From the NCBI GenBank assembly GCA_027575805.1, contig JANBPU010000003.1, positions 1 to 64,000 of the forward strand: a stretch of DNA of 64,000 nt, given 5' to 3'. This DNA is from Mycoemilia scoparia. Taxonomy: Eukaryota; Kickxellomycota; Kickxellomycetes; Kickxellales; Kickxellaceae. Positions 56,109 through 64,000 of the stretch are shown here, in pieces. The notes under the pieces are model-generated. The model was not told the origin of the DNA. It did no database searches and saw nothing but the letters and a program-made list of their open reading frames with translations. Made by a program: the position numbers and the translations under genes. How positions within the stretch are numbered: the stretch's first letter is position 1; the number at the start of each line of letters is the position of its first letter.

Positions 56109-58223
56109 ATGAATTCTGGCGATGTGCGTTCAATGCACCAGCAGCAAAGGCCAAACATGACACCGCGCCATCCTCAGCAACAGACACCCTCACCATATCG
56201 TCAATACAACCAGAGGCACCTTCCTCAATCCATCAACATAACCAATATAAAGGCTGCCAACCCAATAACTCTACAAACGCCCATCAATACCGCCCAGACC
56301 CCCCACCATGGATATACTCAGCCCTACCACCAGCATACTCACCACTACCATTACGCCCAGGCACCATCAACCGCAGCCATAACAAACCATTCTCAATTCA
56401 CCTCTCCTACGCCAGGATACGAGCAGCAACACCAAAATCTCCGTTTCCAACGCACACCGCTTCACCAACCTTACAGCTCACATAACGACAGTATTAGTAA
56501 TAATAATAATAAACAATACCTCCAAAATCCACCCCAGCTTTCAATGCTTCATCAACCAGGATCAAATCTACTCCAAAATCAAGGCCCCAAGTCAGCGCCT
56601 ATACTACAAAACAACCAACAAAATCCTTATTCCATCTACAACACTTTGACTTTGCTAAACGGCGGTTCTCCGCATCCCTCTAATAAAGATAGGGTATCTA
56701 CTGCTACCGTATCTAATCCAATAAGCACACCTGTTACCACCACCACCACCGCCAACAGCAACAACAACAATATCAATGCAAGTAGTAATGGTGGTGGTCT
56801 TAATGAAACGTCACTTAGGGTAGAGCACACGATTGATGATAAGTGGAATATAATAGGGTACAAAGTGTTACCTTTATTTAATGGCGAAAGGATCGGTGGA
56901 AGCGTAGAGGAATTGAATGAGCTAGTAAGGTAAGGTCAATGTTCATAAACACAAAGCGATAAAAAAAGGGATTGTGATTATACCACAAACTGTCTAGTAG
57001 ATGCATACATAAATATATATATATATGTAACTAGTTAGCTAATTAATCTGGATTGTTGTTTTTGTTAATCAAAAATAGGAATTGTCTGCGAAGTGACATG
57101 GAGAACTTGCATTATGGAGTGAAAACCATATTACAGGCAGGATTTGTAACACTCCAAAACAGAATTAAAACCCAGTGCGAGTTTATAGGATCAGGCTATG
57201 AATTTGATACTCCAGGAATGACTGCCAGCACTGCTCCAATGAATGCAGGCTCATCAATGGCATTTTCAAATGGCAATAGCGTGGCCAACGGGGACTGTGG
57301 ATTATCGGACAACATTAACTCCAATTCAAACAATGGTTGTGGGAATAACCATGGTGAAGATATTGAACAAAAAAAATTGCCAAGATCAATAAAGCAGCAA
57401 CAGGCATCTCCAACCTCACCTACACCACCCAATACTGCAACTATCGCGACAGCAAATATAAAGGGCGCTGCGTTGCCAAGATCTTCTAGCCAAGCCAATA
57501 TCAACACCATAGTCCAAAAACTCATCAGCGATGGATCGCCAGGTACGAGCAAACAAATACAGCAAAACATGGTTGATCTGCAACGGATGAGTCGGTCTGA
57601 TTTAGTTGGGTGTGCGAGAGTATGCTTTGCAGTGTCAGAGGTATGGAATCTAGTATATTCCAATATCATATCTTTTGCTGATGCTGTATTTTTGCCAATG
57701 CGTTTGGAATTTAAGCAAGCAACAAAATCAAAGACCGGTGAAAGCATGGATGTTCGCGAAGAGATATTATTGATGTATCGGGAATTCATTGCAAGACCAT
57801 TGTTACCAAAATTCTATGGTAAGTTAGCCATATATAATACACACCTTTTTGAAAAAGAAAAAACAAGTGTGTGTGTGTGTGTGTGTGTGTTTTTTTTTTG
57901 CAATATTAATTTGTTTGTTGGGGTGGGTGGGGATGATATGTTTATTATGAAATTTTATAGAATTTGTCAACCAAGAAACCGAGATAGATTTTTCAGAAAT
58001 CGGTGCCATGGGGTATGAAAATACAGATTCAAGTATAGGGTTTGTAATAAGCTCGTTATTGCAAATGTTTATATTCATGGCATCTAAAACCTCAAGCACG
58101 TCATCCTCGTCGTCTTCATTATTATTACCATCATCAACCACGGGGAATAACAATGACAGCAAAAATGAAATGCACAATCTGGCTAAATTATTTTTAAAAG
58201 CACAAGCATTTTATTCCAACTAA
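56109..58223 (+). CDS. BIT61: HbrB-like TORC2 subunit (Bit61/Protor family), 3 exons
   Basis: Spliced model, 607 aa: exons 56109-56929, 57079-57818, 57961-58223, phases closing. Residues 1-240 are Gln/Asn/Pro/His-rich and disordered. The HbrB domain begins at about 245 with WNIIGYKVLPLFNGERIGG and SVEELNELVRNCLRSD. It is interrupted by a low-complexity insert and resumes with FAVSEVWNLVYSNIISFADA, VFLPMRLEF and VREEILLMYREF. By family (yeast Bit61/Bit2, fission yeast Bit61, animal PRR5/Protor), it is a peripheral TORC2 subunit acting at the plasma membrane in actin and lipid control. The C-terminus (Ser-rich) is variable. Intron 2 contains a GT repeat and a run of ten T. Confidence 0.82.
57867..57899. 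repeat. (GT)n-T10 simple repeat in BIT61 intron 2
   Basis: About twelve GT units followed by ten T. Confidence 0.85.
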
Positions 58224-58880
58224 AATTGATTTGGTTTGTTGATTTATACCAAATATCAAAAGTACATACATACATGTAGTATTATTAAAAAATCATCTTG
58301 TTACTGTGTATGCATTTTGTGAAAATTTTCAAGTGTTATTCATAATAAAATGACAGTATGAATTCAAAAAGGAATAGCTTGGAATTAGAGTAGTATCAAA
58401 AAGTAGGTTTTTAGGATGGGACCGCTTATGCCATAGGAATGAAAGTTGACCATGAATATTCGGGATCCAAGAATAAATTTGTTGTAAGCAAGAGTTGGTA
58501 TGGAAATGTATATTTCCAAATATACAAGACAGTTAGAAAACAATGCTGTTAAGGCAAAAGAAAAATATAAAGCTCTAGAGCAAAAAAGGATGATATATAT
58601 TGCTGCAATGTCTAGGTTGATATTGCTAAAGGAAGCGCACAAAGAAGATTGTTCAAGGAGTTTGTAAGGGATACATTACTGCTTATGGCCATAGGAAAAT
58701 AAAAGTAAACAGCTGATAATGTGGATGTGGGTGGGTGGATGTGGGTGGGTGGATGAGTGAGTGAGTAAGTGAGTGGATATGTGTGCGAGAAGGTAAATGA
58801 AAAGTAGTGGTTGAGGATAGTTATTATTGCAGCTTTTACTTTTTTAGTACACGGTATATGTGCTTGGATAGGATGGATGA
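58224..58880. other. Convergent intergenic region BIT61/RBR ligase
   Basis: An AATAAA at 58344-58349 may end BIT61. A G-rich repeat at 58721-58778 is listed separately. The frame at 58385-58642 (-) is AT-driven and not supported. Confidence 0.5.
58721..58778 (+). repeat. G-rich minisatellite with G-quadruplex motif
   Basis: Two copies of GGATGTGGGTGGGT followed by GAGT units. 58729-58749 reads G3-N1-G3-N7-G3-N1-G3, the canonical quadruplex pattern, on the plus strand. Confidence 0.7.
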
Positions 58881-60881
58881 TTAAGGAGAAGCATTGGCCA
58901 TCGACTTTCTTGCTACAGCGCTAGTGTCTGGCTTCTGAATATTTTGTAAAGTATTTTTACCATCACCAAACTGGATATTATCAGAGTTTCTGAATGACCA
59001 TACATCCTTTTGCAAGCTTTCCAGAGTATCCTTTAGAAGGGTTTCGCGTCTAGTACGAACATAGCCAATCTTGGTCATGATTTCCATCTTGAGGCTATGG
59101 ATCTTTTGTGGCTTAGTGTTTTCAATCATGTTTGCCAACTCTTCGACATGGAAATTGAGATTAACCTGGTTCTGCTCGAATATCTCTGCCTGGTTGTCGC
59201 TTTTGCCGGTAACACTTCTATCCATGTAGTAGGCCAAGACAAACGACCACATCAGGGTTTCACGGCAGTCGCGCAACACATCGACCGCCTCGGTAAGGAA
59301 TTGGCAATCATGGAAGCTAACAGAGTCATCTGCCCGCTGCATTTCCTGAATCTGGTGCTTGATTGTGATATGCAGCTTCGCAGTCTTCTTTATGCTCAGT
59401 TCGTGGTTAACAAAGTGGTTGTTATAATGCAGATATCTCTCAAGCTCCCTCCGTGACTCTGACGTCGCATCCCGGGCGGCCTGGCTTTCGCTTTCGTTGA
59501 ACCTGGTACAGTTATAGTAGTTTTGTCCATGCTCAGACCATGGGCCCTTACAGATCCAGCACCATTCATGCTTACATTTACGGCAAGTCATATGGTTGCA
59601 ACCACCGTTTTTCTCGATTGTCTCTTTGCAAGACGGACATTCCTTGGTATTTGCGGCTATGTAGTTAACAGTTTCGGAATCATTCGTACACTTGTCTCGC
59701 CATGCTTGGGCCAGGTAACATGGACAGGGCAAATGTGTATTGGCCACTTCGCATCTAATACAAAACACATGGTTTTCACGGCATGTGACAATAGGAATCG
59801 GGAACTGCAGCGTACTGTTATAGTCGTTACATTCGACCACACAGCCACAGCCCTCATGAACACAAAAGGCAATATGCTTGTTCTGTTTAATATAGTTCCA
59901 TACCCGAGCACGCAGATAAAGCTTATCAAGATCAGTGTTTTTGCCGCCGTTGGAAATAAGACTCATGTTATATGGCGTGCATATCGGAATGTCGCACCTA
60001 AATCCAGGGCACGAAATATTCCATGACTCGTTTTCTTCAATAAACTTGTTCATCAAATAGCCTGTCCAACAGTCGCGGCAAAACAAGTGTGAACAGGATT
60101 GTGAAGAAACAATGGCTGGGTTCTCGTCAGTGCACTCATCCATACATATCTGACACACCAGGCCTTCGTCACTATTGGCAGCTTGTTTGCTCTTTCGCCT
60201 GGTATTCAAAGCAACACTTGTGCTGCTGCTGCTGCTGCTGTTAGAAGAAGGAGCCAGGACCTTGAGGGATATTGACGGTGTTGGCAGGTGCGGGTCGAAT
60301 TCGCCCGATATCGTTGTTGTTGTTGTTGTTATTGATGATGATGATGATGGTGGTGGCCCAGTGGGGTTCAAGTATGGAACGCCAGTTTTCTTAAACGTCC
60401 CTTCAGGGTTATCCATGTAATCCTCGATAAGCTTTTCGTGCTTCCACTTGTATTTCCGTAGAAATATCTCGATGATGTCAATGGGCAGAGAAAACAACGT
60501 GCTAATCTCCTGAATCTTGCTGTCCTGTCTCTTTGTCACTAGCTCGGTAAAAGAAAACGACGTCGAGTCAAGAATCTCTTGCAGCTTGGGCTTTCCCACC
60601 TCATTGAGCACGGGATAGTCGTATTCATCGTCCTCCTCATAGTAGTCTTCGGAGTATAGTTGTGTGCCGCCTGCTGTCTGGCTAGAAGCAGCAGTGATGC
60701 TATGTCTAGTATTGGAGTACTGGGCATCATCCTCCTCGTCATAGTCAAGGTAGTCGTCCTCTTCACAGCCCTCATTGCCCGAGGAGTATAGGAAACTGTC
60801 GTCGCCCTCCATGTCAATGTCGGACCCATCGTTGTGGGTAATTTCGGCCTCATTAGGGCCAGTAGCGTAATTCGAAGGCAT
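58881..60881 (-). CDS. Ariadne-type RBR E3 ubiquitin ligase
   Basis: Unspliced, 666 aa. The acidic N-terminus (about 1-100) is typical of Ariadne proteins. RING1 lies at about 240-300 (CQICMDECTDEN, CSHLFCRDCW), the IBR at about 340-400 (FCVHEGCGCVVEC, CRENHVFCIRC) and RING2 at about 425-465 (CPSCKETIEKNGGCNHMTCR, CKHEWCWICKG). The catalytic cysteine is in GGCNHMTC, and WSEHGQNYYNCTRF follows. A helical Ariadne domain fills about 480-640 (RYLHYNNHFVNHE, FVLAYYMD). RBR ligases take ubiquitin onto the RING2 Cys from an E2 before passing it to substrate; ARIH1-like members pair with neddylated cullins. A Ser/Thr-rich low-complexity linker (near 175-235) precedes RING1. Closest family: ARIH1. Confidence 0.93.
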   Translation of the reverse strand: MPSNYATGPNEAEITHNDGSDIDMEGDDSFLYSSGNEGCEEDDYLDYDEEDDAQYSNTRHSITAASSQTAGGTQLYSEDYYEEDDEYDYPVLNEVGKPKLQEILDSTSFSFTELVTKRQDSKIQEISTLFSLPIDIIEIFLRKYKWKHEKLIEDYMDNPEGTFKKTGVPYLNPTGPPPSSSSSITTTTTTISGEFDPHLPTPSISLKVLAPSSNSSSSSSTSVALNTRRKSKQAANSDEGLVCQICMDECTDENPAIVSSQSCSHLFCRDCWTGYLMNKFIEENESWNISCPGFRCDIPICTPYNMSLISNGGKNTDLDKLYLRARVWNYIKQNKHIAFCVHEGCGCVVECNDYNSTLQFPIPIVTCRENHVFCIRCEVANTHLPCPCYLAQAWRDKCTNDSETVNYIAANTKECPSCKETIEKNGGCNHMTCRKCKHEWCWICKGPWSEHGQNYYNCTRFNESESQAARDATSESRRELERYLHYNNHFVNHELSIKKTAKLHITIKHQIQEMQRADDSVSFHDCQFLTEAVDVLRDCRETLMWSFVLAYYMDRSVTGKSDNQAEIFEQNQVNLNFHVEELANMIENTKPQKIHSLKMEIMTKIGYVRTRRETLLKDTLESLQKDVWSFRNSDNIQFGDGKNTLQNIQKPDTSAVARKSMANASP

Positions 60882-62269
60882 TTTTTAAGTTTTGGCAATT
60901 GTCGGTAGCCGGGAAAGGTATAAAAAGTAAAATATGAATACAAAATTTAATAATACTGGTATAAAATAAAATAGAAAATAGGGAAAGAAAAGCTGTAGGC
61001 TTAAATAGGCGAATGGGTCCGAAAGGGCTGGACGCTAATAGGGTACAATCAGAGAGTATGTATGCTGGATGGGCCAGAACCACACATGCACATTAACCAA
61101 GTGGGAGGCAAGACTGGGCGAAAAGTAAGGTCTAGCGGCAAAACTTTGTGTATTGTGGGTGCGAGAGTGTGAATGAGGAGGGCCGGGAAGAGTCAAGTTT
61201 ATCACACACACACACCTGGCAAGCTGATGAGATGACCAAAGGAAATGATTTGTGTTTGGGAGCAATGGCAAAAAGTGAAAACAACTATAACAATCCTGCT
61301 CGTCATCAGAGCCTTTATTTAAAATCGTTTGCCTTGGGCTGCCCCAGGGCCTTATAGTCTACGATTAGCCGTATTATGTTTTGATGTCCACGCACTCCAA
61401 AGCCAACGCATAGCTTCTCTGCCTGGGCTTCCAATGACATCTTTTCTCCATATTGGATGTGAGCGCTTCGCCTTTGATTTTTAGATCTACTGTCCCTTGT
61501 TTGCTAGATTCTGTTCTGCCAACAGCTACTTCACGACTTATAATTCTTTACACATGTGACAACCTGCATAGATCTGAAGCCTAAGCAAAAAGATCCCAAA
61601 TTCTTTCTTTGCAAAGAGCTTGATTTGCTGCTTGGCCCCTCGTTCGCCCGCCCATTGGCCTGGGTTCGTTATTAGAGCATCGCGCCTACTTGATGTGTTA
61701 AGACCCACCGGCGCTCTTCCTTCAGGCACTTGAATCCGGCCTGGCGATGTCACGAATTGTTTTTCTGCACCCTTTGGGCTACATTCTATGTCTGTGTAAC
61801 ATCTCAGTTCATACAGTATACAATCAGACGCCATTCACTGATGTGTGCTCTCACATCAAAATATTCTAACTGACTAGCCAATAGGTCAGTGCAGATAATG
61901 CTTCCTCGGCTCTATGTCCTGCTTGATGCCCAAACTCTAACCTTTTACTGCGCCAAAGGTTGATGTTGCTGCGGTCGATCCGCTTTTTTTAAATTGCCCT
62001 AGACTCACTCGCATTCATTCCAATGCAATAAAGCAGGATTAATAGTTTGTAAATAAAGATACACGGGCTCATTGCGGTTTATTTTGATGTGAAAAATGAT
62101 GTGATAAAACTAGTGGAATGGCCTTGCGAGTGACAGCATCTTGATAATAAGTCTGTATCAACAAATTGCAGATGGTTTCATAGAAAAAGATTCCCCCTTC
62201 CTATTTTGCCGCTGATCAGTCATTTGCAATAAAATGAACATTTTCAAAAATCAGGTAGGTGATTCTAAT
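60882..62269. other. 1.4-kb intergenic region EXO1 3'/RBR 5'
   Basis: It should contain the RBR-ligase promoter. One GC-richer frame of 98 codons (61538-61834, minus, true ATG) stands out but shows no family signal, membrane span or signal peptide, so I leave it as a weak possibility. Nothing else supported. Confidence 0.45.
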
Positions 62270-64000
62270 TTAGTTTTTAGGTATAAATCCGAACTCCTTG
62301 AGACTTGGGCCCTTGGCCACTTGCTCATTTGGTCGCTTCAGGGGCGATTTAAATGTAGATGGGGACGGACTCTTTGTTTTCCGACCCCAAGTCGCTGATC
62401 TCGAAATAATCGGGGCACCTACAAAACAGGAAATTTATCATTGATTAAAATACTTTTTGTTTCATATTTTTTAACCACAAAAGCACGACGTCACTGATAA
62501 ATTGTCTTTTCAGCTTCATGCCTGCATAGGACTTACTTTTCGGGGTCCTTGACGCTGATGCAGCGGTAGAAATCTTCCTTCTTGGTGTTTCCTGGCTTCT
62601 AGATGGCAAATAAGCACTGAGACTAGGAGGACATGGTAGCATCCCCTATGTGGTTATAATAGACACAAAACACATAAATATCCCTTGTGGTAACCAATCT
62701 ATGTTTTTCTTTTGAAGTTTCAATGAAATGTAGTATTGTTGCATACAAAACCTATCCCACTTACATTTGCCGATTTCTGTGTCACCCCGTTGCTGAAATT
62801 GCGGAAAGGGTTGCTGGATCTAAGAAATGCAGCTTTACCAAACAGATCCTCCCTCTGCCTGCTATTGGATGGTGTAATATTCTCTTTGCAATTCTGGTCT
62901 CCCTCTGGGCTTTCTCCATCGTCCAGCCCAGAATGGCAGGTGGTTTGGGAATTAGGCTGTGACCAGAAATATTTGCTGGATGTCTCAGTCGATATTGCTG
63001 CATAAAGTTCCGTTGACTTTGTTCTCTTGTTACTGAGTTGGCTTTTGTAAAAGCTGGTTTCTTTCTCTACTTTTTCTATTTGATTATAGATCATATATAT
63101 GTTTTAGAGCACCCCCTCCCAAAAAAATATACATCGTTATATACGCTAATTGTATGTAAACATACCAATGACTGTTTCTTGTGTATTTTCTATGCTCGAA
63201 CCGATATATGTGCTATCTTGGCTGTCATAAACTTGGCTCGACCTTTTGAGACCATTCTCCTCACCCCCAAGCTTTTGCTTCGATGGCATACGAAGCGATA
63301 AAACCTATTGATTGCACGAGATCCTGTTGGAAGGTGTTGCAAAAATATCATAAAGACTGAGAAATTCACGTGTATCTATTTGTGTATATACATTACCTTG
63401 TGTTGTGGAGTAGGACTGTATATCATTCCAGGTCTGAGAGACAACTGAGGGGGCAATATCTGTGTCTTTAATGGCTTGTGGTCTATTGGGTTTATTTCGC
63501 CTCGTGCGATAGCGTCAGCAGTTTCGTCATCCATATATCTTTATAAATCCAGACCAGAAACAAAACAGTTGGTTATATGTATAAAAATAATAGGAATTGC
63601 AAAACCTCTGCATTTGTAATTAGGCAACAAAATGAATAGATGCTTAACCTACGCTCCAATGAAGTCCCAGGTCTTGGCTTCAGGACCTCCGGGCAATGGC
63701 GTGACGGTGGTTAGTTTTTTCAAGACAGGGTCGTATACCCGCTGATGCAAAAATGTCAGATCAGCTCTCTTGAATTCCTTGTAATAATCCGGCGGCACGC
63801 TATAACCGCCTATTTTTATCTTTTGAATAGCCGCTTCCACGGTCTTTCCGGCAGACAGAAACTTGTGTGCCCTTTTGAGCCCAATTCCTTGGATCGAATT
63901 CAAATAGTCACACCCAGACAATATGCACAGATGCCGAATCATCTCGTCAGTCCACCCGGCCAAAGAAATGCATTTGACCCTGTAAAGCAAATCCCGATCA
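62270..64000 (-). CDS. EXO1: Exonuclease 1, 3' part (5' end beyond the window), 6 exons seen
   Basis: Partial, about 399 codons. Minus-strand exons: 63653 to beyond 64000, 63397-63538, 63166-63304, 62765-63075, 62537-62645, 62270-62418; the phases close. The first visible exon is the end of the FEN1/XPG-like nuclease core with its helix-two-turn-helix (LCILSGCDYLNSIQGIGLKRA) and WDFIGA. Catalytic residues upstream are outside the window. The rest is the disordered C-terminal arm. It contains SSKYF, fitting the Mlh1-binding MIP-box core SK[YF]F, and ends SLKEFGFIPKN. Exo1 is a 5'-3' exonuclease in mismatch repair, break resection and meiotic crossing over, in line with MND1 in this window. Confidence 0.9.

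Noticed and set aside
57196..57789. 197-codon minus-strand frame
   Set aside because: Antisense to BIT61 exon 2.
59523..60026. 167-codon plus-strand frame
   Set aside because: Antisense to the IBR/RING2 part of the RBR ligase.
61538..61834. 98-codon minus-strand frame
   Set aside because: True ATG and GC-richer, but no domain, signal peptide or membrane span; too weak to list as a gene.

Overview
This window reads as nuclear DNA of a fungus, probably an early-diverging (non-Dikarya) lineage. Intergenic DNA is AT-rich, genes are broken by short introns (47 to about 370 nt), and several families are fungal in character (Whi2, Sec72, Ear1/Ssh4-type SPRY protein, Itc1, Bit61/HbrB). Others are commonly missing or divergent in yeasts (PXMP4, NDUFS5, a SANTA-domain protein). 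The placement is inference from gene content; no rRNA, tRNA or mitochondrial marker is present. There are no operons, CRISPR arrays, viral genes or autonomous transposons.

I rebuilt 13 spliced genes by hand by joining exons and checking that phases sum to an intact frame. Every model closes with a whole number of codons and a family-typical length, except EXO1, which is cut by the window end but stays in frame across its five introns. Layout from left to right: SEC2 Rab GEF (-), MND1 meiotic factor (-, 8 exons), CHO1 phosphatidylserine synthase (-), a small secreted cysteine-rich protein (-), a 3.6-kb gene desert, an Ssh4/Ear1-like Rsp5 adaptor (-), LTO1 (-), SEC72 (-), NDUFS5 (+), ECT1 ethanolamine-phosphate cytidylyltransferase (-, 9 exons), APC1 (+), RPL28/uL15 (-) head to head with NIP7 (+), an ELO elongase (-), a SANTA-domain protein with a C-terminal CENP-C-like motif (+, 7 exons), WHI2-like (-), ITC1 (+), a CAS1/CASD1-type acyltransferase (-), OST4 (-, 35 aa), PXMP4 (-), UBC4 (-, 6 exons), ELP5 (+), BIT61/HbrB (+), an Ariadne-type RBR ligase (-) and the 3' part of EXO1 (-), which runs off the right edge.

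The genes are mostly housekeeping and not a functional cluster, but some themes recur. Phospholipid and ER functions: CHO1 and ECT1 (two routes towards phosphatidylethanolamine), ELO, SEC72, OST4. Ubiquitin: UBC4, RBR ligase, APC1, Ssh4-like adaptor. Ribosome and translation: RPL28, NIP7, LTO1, ELP5. Chromosome biology: MND1, EXO1, ITC1, SANTA protein. TOR/stress: BIT61, WHI2.

The non-genic DNA carries at least seven copies of a roughly 95-125 bp MITE-like element with terminal inverted repeats, and two further dispersed repeat families. The most notable items are the SANTA plus CENP-C-motif protein, the MITE family, minimal coding exons (a lone ATG in RPL28 and probably MND1; 5 coding nt at the end of UBC4), a GC-AG intron in NIP7 and a strong preference for TAG at 3' splice sites.
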